From positions 11,116,559 through 11,180,558 of the forward strand of contig NC_052614.1 in the NCBI RefSeq assembly GCF_016545825.1: DNA of 64,000 nt, given 5' to 3'. Origin of the DNA: Eucalyptus grandis (Eukaryota; Streptophyta; Magnoliopsida; Myrtales; Myrtaceae). Positions 21,305 to 32,377 of the stretch are shown here, one piece after another. Under the pieces are notes generated by a model. It saw only the letters and a program-made list of their open reading frames with translations. It did no database searches and was not told the DNA's origin. The position numbers were made by a program, and so were the translations under genes. Position 1 is the stretch's first letter, and each line of letters begins with the position of its first letter.

Positions 21305-22680
21305 ATAAGCTAAGTAGTACCGACATGCAACATACAACACGCGACTTGATACGACACGACACAATATGCCGACACATTATTTATAAAAACATAAAAAATT
21401 CTGATTCGTTTGGATATGTTATATATTAAATATATATTTTTATATATACATGATAATTTATTATTTTTATGATTATTTTAATCAAATTCATTTAATTCAA
21501 ATTCACAAAGAACCTATAATGAAGTTACTTTAAAAGCATTAATCAACTATTTGTTAATATCATTCACTATTTTAATTTGAAAAATTCAACTTCATTTCAA
21601 TAATTCATAAAACTCGACGAGAAAAAAATAATCCACATTTTGGACTCACTGTTAAAGCATGTTTGAAGAGAAGAGAAAGAAAAGAACAAATTTAGGAGTG
21701 AATTGTATGTTACAAAAAATGAGAGTTAGAAGAGAAAATAATATTAAATTTTTATTCTTTTCCCATTTATTATCTTTATTATTTATTATTTTTCACATAA
21801 TTACATTTCAACCTCTCATTTATTGAAAATTTTTAAAAGTGACTCAGTATGTGTCGAAATCATGTGATGGAATTCCGAATTCGCATATTGAAATTCCTGA
21901 CTCAGTGTCATAATTAGGCATTCATTGATAAACATTGTTCATCGAGTGTTAAAGAGTGTCATGTGTGTGTTGGAAATGTCTGATATGATATAAAAACTTT
22001 CGAGGTGTGTTTACGTGTCTTAATCTATAAGAAAAGAGGGCGGGCCCACCACGATGGAAGAAAATGCTTGGAAGTGCGATCGTTCCGCCCTTCTCGAGGA
22101 GGGGGGAGAGCCCAAAAAGATGAAGTACCCGCGAGGAAAGAAAAAAAGGGAGAGAGCACCTGCAGCAAGATACCGGGCTCTCGTCCGATTGGTTGCTTGA
22201 CTCTCTCGCGATGCGCGCCCGCCCCGATACGTGGAGTTCCATTACACGCCCAACCCCCACCCCCGCGACGGAAGAAAAAGCTTAGAAGTGTAAATCTTCC
22301 GCTCCTCCGATAGAAAAAGAAAAGGAAAAAGAAAAAGAAAAAGAGAAACAAATAAAAAATAAAAGGAAAAAATAAAAAATTATTAAAAAATCTTAGAAGT
22401 GTGAATCTTCCGCTCTTTTATTATTATTTATTTATTAAAAATAAAAATATTCATTTAATATAAACCCCGGAATTAAAGATGGGCAATCCCGAGCCAAATC
22501 CTGTCTCAAAACCAACAAAACAATAAGGGTTCATAAAGCGTAAATAAAAAGGATAGGTGCAGAGACTCAATGGGAGCTTTCTAAAAATGGAGTTGACCAC
22601 GTTGCGTGTCGATTTTCTCGAAACTCGATGTTGTGTTGTGTCGACGCGTATCACGTGTTGATATTACTTAGGATATAATA
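21305..22680. other. AT-rich intergenic stretch with a segment shared with 6215-6320
   Basis: No gene recognised. About 22130-22260 resembles 6220-6320 ('accgggctctc', 'attggttgctt', 'gtggagttccattacac'), so it is another remnant of the kinase part of the block. CG-rich, GACAC-rich words near 21330-21390 and, inverted, near 22590-22665 suggest decayed transposon ends. 22320-22450 is A-rich. Confidence 0.4.
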
Positions 22681-23201
22681 AAGCTTAAGCACAAATTACT
22701 AGATATTCGAGCTTTGCCCAAGACCAAATAGCTCTACTCGTGCAACCGAAAATAAGGACCCCGAACTCCTTGTTTTTCTTTCCAAAAAAAAAAAATCATT
22801 GTTTTTCTTTCTCGCTCGTAATGCTTTTAAGGAATCTACTGTGCTGCCCATGTACAGCTTCCTTAGGCCATGTTTGGTAACCAGCCAAATAGTAAAAATT
22901 TGTATTCTTTTGTTCTCGAGAGTAATTTTGGAACGAATCATGTTTGGTAAAATTTTTATTCTCGGAACAAATTTCTATTTTCTTTTGTTCTCGGAATTAG
23001 ATTTGGAACATCATCAAGAATCAAAAAAAAAAAAAATTGATTCTTGTTCCCGAAAACGATTCTAGAATAAAGCCCATATATTTTTTCTTGTTTTTCTTCC
23101 ATTTCCTTCTTCTTTATCTACTACCACCGCCGTGGTTGCCGTCTGCCACCCATCGTCGCTGGTCGCCGGCAATCGGTCCGATGAGCTCGCTGGAGGTTTG
23201 C

Positions 23202-26200
23202 TGTCACGCCCAAACCCCAGGCACACGCACATCCCTCGGTGATCAACTAAAATTTTGCGACATTCCTAGGATGCGTCACCGACCATTTTCATTTTATGCA
23301 CATGTGGAAGCGAAATAAACAGATACCCTGACAACCATCGAACACTGGGATAGTGGAAAGACAAGCTAATTATCACAAACCACTTTATACACATGCCAAA
23401 CCAGTCTTACAGGTCTATTCACCTAAATCTACTTCAAAAGGAAATTACCAGGCCACCTACACTCCGGACCCTTCAGCCTTAGCTCCGGGTTCTCCAAACT
23501 AGGAACCTGAAAAATTTAAACCACGACGAAGTGAGACAATGTCTTAGCGAGTCAACATCCTAAACCCCGATTAGGACGAAAATTCATTCAGAGGCGTCCT
23601 AAATATGCACCACACATAAACTTACCTCGCCTCGGCACGACCTTGCAGATTAATACATCTCATACACACTTATAAACGTAGCAAGTGTAATCAACAACTG
23701 GAAAACATATCATTTCATCATAACCAATCACACGAGTCTCAATTATAAGGTAAAACCGTTATAACGCGTTCTATACCGTGCCACATAATTTTGCTCCATA
23801 ATCAGGCGCGGCTATGCATGTTCCAGTTCTTATGGCCCATCGGCCACGACCAACTCCCAGTTGGTGATCATCCAGACTCTCGCCGGGCATTTGATTAAAA
23901 TCGGGCATCGTCTCACCCCGTTGGGCATGGTAATGTCTAGAACTCCCGCCTAGACAGCATCCCATAAAGGGGCATCGGTCTGGCCTCCACCGTGATCGGC
24001 TTTCGGACCCCCATCGTGCATCCAATAAATTCGGGCATTGCCCCCAAACTCCCGTTGGGTGACGGGTTCCCCTTAGTGACCATGCACGCATGTCATCAAC
24101 CAAATCCATTTCTTATCTTCCGTCATCTAGCCAAGAAAACCAAAATCCCTTTTCAAATAATAAAACTTGCAACTACCTTCTTTTTTTTTGGTTCAAAACC
24201 TTCCAAAATAAATTCGTATAGGGTCATGTACTTGAAATTAACTTGCCAAACTTTGCACACATCTAGTATAAAACCTCATCGTTTTTTGAGCACATAAAAC
24301 TTAGCGTCAAAACCCGACACCATATTTCTTTTCTAATTTCTTTTCCAAACACCCCTTTTTGGAACTAAGCTTTAGTAACCCCTTTTTTTTTTTGTTCAAA
24401 ACTTCTAGAAATAAATTCATAGGTGCTCACATACTCAAAATTAATCTGTCAAATTTTGCACACACCTAATTTAAAACCTTATTGTTTTATTGGGCAATTA
24501 AGTTTTGGTGTCCACACCTGACACCTTATTTATTTTCTATTTAATAGTCCAAAAAATCACATTTTGTAATAATACCGGGCAACCAACATAGAGCAATCCA
24601 TCTCATCTCATCTCGCACAAGTTCTAAGCATGCCAAAAGTCCGCCAGGTCACTAAATATATGTTAGGGATAAGTGTTCAACAAGCTTGACACCAAGAACA
24701 TTTCAGTCTAAAACTTGCAAAAAGTGCATTTAAGTCCTACAACTTGTCAAATTGTTTCAAATGAGTCCTAAGATCGACGCCGTTAGCCTTTTCCGTTAAA
24801 TATGCTTTGACGTGGCATTTTAAATAATCTTTTTATTTTCCACGTGTATTTTTAATTATTTTTTTATCCATTTTAAAAAATATATAGATTTAAAAACTAA
24901 AAAAATTAAATTTATTCTTATCCTATTTTCAACAAAAACTAAAAAGAAAAGTTAAAAAATTTATTTTTAAAATTATTAAAAAAAATTACTAGCTCTTCTC
25001 CCCACCACCGCGGCCGCCGTCGCCCGTCGCCGGAGCCGGGCGACGGTCGCCGGCCCCAGGCGGGGGGTGGCCGGGCCTCGCCGGCCCCCGTGAGGGCCGG
25101 CGACGACTCACCCGGGGGCGACGGCCACCGGCCCCCCGAGGGCCGACGGGCCCAAATCGGGGCACCCTCACTCGGCTCGTGCGGGTGCCCCGGATCTGGC
25201 TCGCCGGCCCTCGCGGGGCCGGCGGCCGTCGCCCCCGGGTGAGTCGTCGTCAGCCCTCACGGGGGGCGGGCGACGGTCGCCGGCCCTAGCACGGGGCCGG
25301 CGAGGCCCCGCCACCCCCGCTCGGAGCCGACGACCGTCGCCCCAGGCCCCTCCGGCGGTGGCGGGGAGGAGCCGCTGTTTTTTTTTTTTTTTTTTTAATA
25401 AATATTTTAAATTTTTTAAAGTTTTTGGTAAAAATAAGATAAAATGAATAAATTTGATTTTTTAGTTTTTAAATCTAATTTTTTAAAAATAATTAAAAAA
25501 TACACGTGGAAGATAAAAAAATTATTTAAAATGCCACGTCAGCATATTTAACGGAAAATGCTAACGGCGTCGATCTTAGGACTCGTTTGACAACAAAATC
25601 ACAACCGTTTTAAAAATGCAGGCCACTCACGCGTCTCCAAGTTTAAATCTAGAAACCTAATCAAACGAGTTCAGAAAATTCTCAAATTTGAATATGTTGT
25701 AAAGAACACATAAAAAAACATTTTTTTTTTTATGAAGACACCTTAATCCAAATATTTCTAGATTAAGCCCAATAAATTTCTCAATCCAGTACAAAAACTG
25801 GATCCGTTTCCAGAAATCACGTTTTCAAAAACCAGCTTGGTTCGAGATCCAAAACTTGTCCGTTTGATCTAAAATTTTAGTATGATAAATTGAAAGATGT
25901 GAAAAACAACTTTTGTGAAGAAACCATTTTGAACTTCAAACCCTAAGAGTTGATAAAAATCCCTAGAATCCCAAAAAGTCACAGATTCAAGCACAGTTCG
26001 AGATTTTGTTTGCAAATGACGAAGTTGAAATCTCATTCTTTTAAATCTTTAAAAAATCTTGAGTAATATATATGTCATAGCTTAGGATGTCTAAAACATT
26101 TTTCAAGAAGGAATTAATCTCAAAATCTCAACACATTTCGATCCATGAAAATGGCAAATGCGGAAACCTGATCTGGGAAAAATCCACTGAATTGGACTAA

Positions 26201-27614
26201 TCCCTCCTCATTACTGCTAATTTCACCAATTAGATCAATACTAATACATATTAAGGCTAATCTAACCATTTTAGATTAGTACTAATCCATCTTTAAAAAA
26301 ACTCACTTAGTACTAATCTAACTAAGCTAATCTAACATAACCTCCTAAGTGCAATTAACAACTTAATCAAGGATTAGGGAGTTAACTCACCGGATTAGAG
26401 AATAAATGGGTCACGGCGATGGTGATGCGACGGCGGTGAGATTCCATGACTACGGCGTCCCCAAAGGAGGCCCAGACCAGGCTGAAAACAGCCTTGCAAG
26501 CCCAAGGCTTGCTGCTGGAATTTCAGTTATGCTTCTAAGGAGTTGAGCTGCTAGTTGTTGTTCGGCGAGCTGGATGCGAGGCTGTTTGGACATGGGCTGG
26601 CGACGGCAGGGGGTGTTGCTAGACGATGGGCTGTTGGCTAGTTGGTTTTGTTTTGCAACAAGAAAATGGAGATGAAGAAGATGAAATGAAGAGGAAGAAG
26701 GGAGAAGAAGTAGCTGCTGTGGTTTTGCTGGAGGGGGGGGATAAGGAGAAGAAGGGGGAGAGAGAGAGGGGACAAGGGGCCTTCAAGGTCTTACTGTTGT
26801 CCAATGGCTTTCTAAGACAAATATCCAAGTAATGAGTGAAGACCACAAAGTCTTCAGCCTCCCCAAAGGTCAAGGCAGTAGCCAATGGGGAATTTCTCTC
26901 CAAGACTTCACCAAACAAAGCCAAATAAAGGCCAAAAGCAGCCAGCTCCTCAGTCCTACGAATTTCTTGAATTTCTTCTTCAATTTCGCACCAATTGACT
27001 TCAATTTGATGGCCCCAAAAAGCCATGGCAGCAGCCCACACAATTTCCCTTTAAGCCTTCACAAAACAACTCAATTTGGTAGCCAAAAATGGCAGCCAAT
27101 GTGCCCATACGAATTTCCAGCCCTCTTCTCTCAATTTCCTCACCAATTAATTCAATTTGGCCTCCAAAAATACCAACTAAGGTGCCCAAACAAATTTCCA
27201 TAATTTCCCACACAAACCATCTCACTTTGAAGGCCAAAAATCCACTTAAAAATGCCCATCCAAATTTCCTTAATTTAATCTGCCAAATTTCGATTTTCCG
27301 TAGAAATTCTCAACTTGACGGAATTTCTTCAAAAGATGAGACGAGGTTCTAAAAATAAATCGTGACATGCTCGAACTTTCGATTCCCAAAACCGAGTTAT
27401 ATTTCGTGATTAAAATCAACCGGACGCGATTTTAGTCTAATCCAACCTATCAGGTAGCTTTTAGGGATTTTACTGCGATTATATCCATTAACGGCTTCAC
27501 CCAATAGGTTAGTTAACTCGTGAGTAATCAGCTCAGAGAAAAATGACCATAGACGTGTCGGTGAAAAGCTCATTTCATTTTATTGAGACGGGGTCGAAAT
27601 TTCAAGATGTCACA
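23202..27614 (-). mobile_element. Solo LTR-like element A (about 3.6 kb plus nested foldback)
   Basis: On the minus strand it begins TGTGACATCTTG and ends GGGCGTGACA. These are the same termini as the elements at 35808-42524 and 38311-41863, with matching interior phrases ('cgacccg', 'gcatcgtctcac', 'ctaagacattgtctcac'). No gag or pol coding is present, so I read it as a solo LTR of a long-LTR retrotransposon. Immediate flanks do not match, but CTCGC lies directly at 27615-27619 and again 11 bp outside the left end at 23186-23190. A foldback element at 24750-25595 is nested inside; without it the length is about 3.57 kb, close to the 3.55 kb of its relative. Confidence 0.7.
24750..25595. mobile_element. 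Foldback element with very GC-rich centre
   Basis: Arms of about 230 bp are inverted repeats: 'gagtcctaagatcgacgcc' on the left against 'ggcgtcgatcttaggactc' on the right, continuing through 'acgtggcattttaaat' and its complement. The arms are AT-rich. The loop (about 25000-25375) is extremely GC-rich, made of repeated GCCGGC, GGCGACGG and GGCCCC words, and contains internal inverted copies. It is nested in element A. No gene: the 60-residue minus-strand frame is Pro/Arg-rich repeat. Confidence 0.75.
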
Positions 27615-29504
27615 CTCGCCATCGCACTAGGGCTAGGCAAGGCTCGCCTGCCCATCGGCGAGGTTCAGCCAGCCCCGACAAGGCTCGGCCAGCCCTGCCG
27701 ATGCTCGGCTGAGCTATGGCAAGGCGAGTGGCCTCACCTAGATCTGGCAAGGTTGAGCCCTGCCGGCGGTTGGGCGAGCTCGGCTGAGCCTTGCCTAGAT
27801 GCCGGTGAGGGTTGGCTAACGAGGGTCGGCGACACGCCACTTGAAGAAGAAGAATAGGAGAAAGAAAGGAAAAAAAAAAAATGAAAAAAATGAAAAAAGT
27901 AATAAAATTATTTAAAATTTAAAAGAAAATGATTTGGATTAGAAATTTTGAGCACAGTACTAAATACAATTCTATTCCGGGAATTGAAATTTTGGACAGT
28001 TACCAAACGATTTAAAATGCTTAGAAATTATTCCCGAGAACAGAATAAAAAAGAATCATTTCTGATCATAAATTGTTTCTAGGAACAGAAATGTTACTAA
28101 ACGCGCCATTAAAAAATCAAAACAAACTTTCCTTTTCTATGCAATCATGTCAAGGGCAAAGAAAAAGAAAACCGACTAGCAACCACACTTTTTTTGTCCT
28201 TTTCTTTTTATTTCTAATTACCCTATGTAAGAATTATTATATGACCCACATGATATTATTAATTGATGATTTAATAAATATATAATTACTAAAATATATT
28301 TGGCTATGAAATGTTATGACTCTAATGAAATCTTCATTGATAAGTTACTGTTCTTCTCAAAAGGTGTGATTCTCAAGAAAGTTTGAAAGGGAACTTTGAT
28401 AGAAAAAGCCTCTTGATAGTATGTTTAAGTAAGAGTCCGCTCTTTTTTCCACCCACAATGTAAAAAAAGAACATTCTATCCTATCATCTATCAAACATAA
28501 TACGTAAAAAAAAGTAACTTAAGGGAGATAAATCGGATTTCTTTCTCTCTTTAATTTTCTGCAATAATTATCTTCAAGAGTATCGTTATGGATAAAATAT
28601 ATGTCTTCATCTTTTTTATTGTGAAAATCATGCAAATCAAAGATCCTATATTTTGTATTTTCCACATTATAGAATTACCTTACCGCTTACACCCTAGACT
28701 CACGTTGCTTTCTTTCCATCCCCAGGTCAAATAGTCAAACCTGGACAAGGGAAGCAACTAGTGCATATTTCGTGCCAAATATTGGACATTTATCCATTCG
28801 GATCGGGTTCCACGAGCCGCTTAAACTCGAAATACAATTTAACACAAACGTTTAATTTTAAGTAATGAAACCAGGATTATGCATTAAGTACTTATTGGGA
28901 ATGGCCATGTGAGCAAAAGATCTCGTATAAATAGGGTTAAAAAACGATGCCCGCTAATTTTCCCAGGACATATGGTATGGTTTTATGTTATTATGTTTCA
29001 TATGTTCTCTCACAAGATAAAATGTGGTGTTAACTATCCCCAATGTAGCTATTCTGGATTGACATGATTTGATTGGATTAAAATATTTATTTCACGAATA
29101 ATATGGACGATCGCGAGAGAGGGTGATGGATACTCACATCCTAGTACCCATAATTTCGTGATCAATACACATTCTATGAACTTTTTTTTCCCCACTCTGG
29201 TCGAGACATTCTATGAGTGCGACGAGAGCGTAACTGAAATTCGAGAGTATTCCTGACTAAAAAAATTAAAGGCCGCGCCCTGTATTCCCTGCATCCTCCT
29301 CAATTATTGATAACTACCCTTCAATAAAAGGACTTCAAGGTGGAAATTTGCGGAGGGGAAAAAGAAGAGGATGAAGGAAAGTGGGACCGCAAAATAAGAA
29401 ACCAGGGAAGGGCATCAGAAGAACGGATAGGATTTTTAAAACATGGGATCGACGAAGAACGAGGATGGGTAAAATAAAATGGTCATAGTACTCCGCTTTG
29501 GCAT

Positions 29505-31597
29505 TCTATAAATCAGCACTTCCAGTGACGATGCTGCCGCTAGCGGCTGCCGTTGCCGCCGCAAGCGGCAGCGGTAGCTAGCTGCGAACTTTCGGTTTCC
29601 GCCTTCGGAAGGAGGCCCTTTTCAGACATGGAGATACATCCTTATAAGCCTGGCCGATCTGCCCCGCCTCGATGTCGCTCTCGTTCTCTGTCCGATCCCT
29701 CAGCCCGGCGGCGAGCTTCACCGACAGTTGTCCGAGGTTCGTATGCGCTCTTCCCCTGTTTGATCTGTCCGGTTTGTTTCGGCGGATCGTTCTTTTTGGT
29801 GTTGATATGACATCAATGGTTTTCCTTGGGCAGTGATCAATCATGTCTGGCTGGATGGGCTGCCTTTGCAAGATACTGATACTTCAGCCGGGGACCGACG
29901 CTCAGCCTCTCACCCCGATGGATAAGCTGAAGGAGGTACTGTTCCTGCGCTTCATTTTGAGTTTTCGGCTTCTTTTTTCTTCAATGGCTGAAGAAAGGGT
30001 TTTCTGGGTTTTTCTTATTTGGGAAAACTGACGAGTAGATGTACTTCCTTGGGCTTCCAATGGGGACCTGTGCTTTTTATGTGGAGAGAGTCTTGTTCAT
30101 TTCGATTTCCCTTGATGTTGTGAGTAATTAAGAAATGCATACTTCAAGTACGTATGATAGTAAAACACATGCATCTGCATTTCTCTATATTAAGATGTGG
30201 ATTTATTTTCTTAGATTGTAGGCTGAAAAAAAGATTGAAATTTAGTCTATACAAATAATTACAGTAGGTTATATCATTTGTATATTTAACTGGTTCATTT
30301 GGACCCTCTGTCCTCCTCTCTGTACAGACACACAAAAGGCAGAAGAAAAAGTCGCAGACCTACAAAAAGAAGGCTTCTCAAGAGGCTAGGAAAGAGAAGG
30401 AGTTCAGAAGAGCAGGAGATGAAAGAGGTACGTCATTCACCTCGACGTTTTTCCTGGATAGATACCTTTTACACCTTTGCTTTTGTTATGTTTTTTCTCA
30501 GAGTTGCTTCATTTGCTCAACCTGTCCACTGGTTATTAGAAATAGAGTTTTGTACACGATAATTCGGTTCAAATCCACATGAACTTGTCCTTACGTTCGT
30601 TATTTCATTGTTTGTGGCAGTTGAAGCACTTTGATCTGTCATTGCATTCTGATCTGTACTTTCCTTTGTATAATCGTGACCTTACTACTGGATAGCAATC
30701 TTAGCACAATCAATTCTTTCACCATTACATTTTGTTGTTTGTGGCTGCAACTTCATTTTCTATCATTTCGCCTATAGTGCTTGATTTCTTTTCCCTTGCA
30801 ACTATGCAAGATTTTTTTTTTCTTTCATATGATACTTGAAGCTATATGATGGCATTTATCAATTATTGAAGTCGGCTAGTTGTTATCTTATTGACGTAAA
30901 GTTGTGCCTTTGGGAATGCAGCTGCATCTCGATGCTCGGAGATGAAGACGCTGTATTACAAGCAGATTGAGCAGCTCGAAAATTCCCAATTACAGATTAG
31001 GAAAAAGGTGAGCCATCAAGATTCAATGATTCAGAACTTCCTTGATATCTGCTTCTAGGATTGGATGACTGATATGTGAATGGTCCAGATAATACTTTTG
31101 GAAGGAGAAAAAGCAAGAACTGAAACTGTGGATGCTCTGGAAAGTGGAGAAGAAGAACTCAAAAAAATGCAGGAAGTGAAGTACGTTCTACTTTTGTTTT
31201 CCTTTCTGAATTCCAGAATACTAATTCTGTTGACATTTGTTTCTTTCCATGCAATGTGGCAGCACTTTCTTATTGCAGCTTCTTGAGCTTGAATTAGCCG
31301 GGTGCTCCATTATGGTGCTTTCTTTTGCTCGTAGAGTAGACTGATGTCTATTTTTTCACAGAAATACTGATGATGGGGACAGGACCGTGGATGAGATGAA
31401 TAGAGGAATGGTAAACGTGAATGAAAGTGAAGATTCGTCGTCAATTTTTTCTGATGCAGCCACTCACTTTGATGGGGTTACCATCCTCACACTTTGTTTG
31501 ATTTTAGTTATGCTTTTGATCATCGATTGGGTGGATCTCAAACTACCTCCTGGACAGTCCATGCTTATCTCTAATCACCTTGTAATTCCAGGATTAG
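29505..31597 (+). pseudogene. SNF7/VPS32-like ESCRT-III gene copy, unit 3, C-terminally truncated
   Basis: A TATA-like site lies near 29507, and the leader exon ends at the conserved ccgag|gt donor near 29735. Coding exons: 29843-29935, 30328-30427, 30922-31007, 31089-31180, 31362-31476 and 31592-31597. Every donor, acceptor and phase fits, and exons 1-5 are fully open (DAQPLTPMDKLKE, KKKASQEARKEKEFRR, LYYKQIEQLENSQLQI, TETVDALESGEEE, DDGDRTVDEMN). Exon 6 has a stop as its second codon (GAT TAG), giving about 163 residues instead of about 219. The sequence after it still resembles exon 6 but lacks PVPQRTAEEDEL as well as the segment missing in all of units 2-4. It could make a protein ending before the C-terminal helices. 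Whether it is a gene or a pseudogene is open. Confidence 0.75.
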
Positions 31598-32377
31598 CAT
31601 GAGGCTGAGCTTGAAGAACTGGAAGGAGCTGACAGGACTTGCTACTTTGCAGGCTGACATGGCACTTTGAGCAGGTCAATCTTCTCTCATATTTTCAAAA
31701 GCTAGTATTGAGCAAATCATTGTTGTTGCATGGGGATTTTGAAGGCGCTATTGGAATCGGCTGATATTTTATTACTAGATATGGTGAAATTGCATTTACT
31801 TGGGAGACATACCCCAACAGTAGTTTCTCAAGTGTTCACCATCTTACGAAGTTGGACCATGCTTTTCATAATTTGCACTTCGATCTTGATTGGGCTTTTT
31901 TATTTCGATCTAGACAGTTTCGATCTTCCCCTGAAGTACTATTCTAGTGTGTCTATGGATGTCTATATCCTAGTCATATATCCCAGAAGAGCAAATGGAT
32001 GCCTGATTTCAATTTGTTAGCAAGGTTTCAGCAATGTCATTTCCCTACCTTTTTCGCTCAACACGGTTCTCTAAATCAGAGAGAGAGAGAGAGAGAGAGA
32101 GAGATCAGAGATACCACTGTCAAAGTATGTTTCTATTGAGTTGTATGATCAAATTACACCTCGCCCCAATCTCATTAAGGATAAAAACCGATTCAGCTTG
32201 CGCATTCAGAGAGGGTCAGCTAACCTTTATTACAAATCTAGGAAGCTTGGTTCAGGCATCAGACCAGGGCAACAACATACCCGTGCAATGTGCCCTGTCA
32301 GTTTAACATATTTGCATCAGAATCCGAGAGAAATTGGATGCGACAACTGGTGCATATGCCATTTGACTCTGTGGTAT

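Larger units (their letters stand above)
22864..28106. mobile_element. Tourist-like MITE split by a nested LTR element
   Basis: The left end 'ggccatgtttggtaac' (22864) and right end 'gttactaaacgcgcc' (about 28092-28106) are near inverted repeats, with TTA on each outer side. The MITE itself is 22864-23201 plus 27615-28106, with a GC-rich centre. It is interrupted by the 4.4-kb element at 23202-27614. Unit 2 shows the empty site at about 9860 ('gcagctcccttaacaaaac'), so the MITE entered unit 3 after the block duplicated. Terminal sequence and trinucleotide duplication suggest the PIF/Harbinger superfamily. Confidence 0.7.

Noticed and set aside
25000..25375. GC-rich block as possible rRNA or bacterial contamination
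   Set aside because: It has no rRNA signature words, is internally repetitive and is bounded by plant-type AT-rich inverted arms.
26619..27352. Frames of 87-140 residues on both strands
   Set aside because: Located in LTR element A; they are repeats of 'ccaatttg' and 'ccaaaaat' words and recur non-coding in elements B and D.
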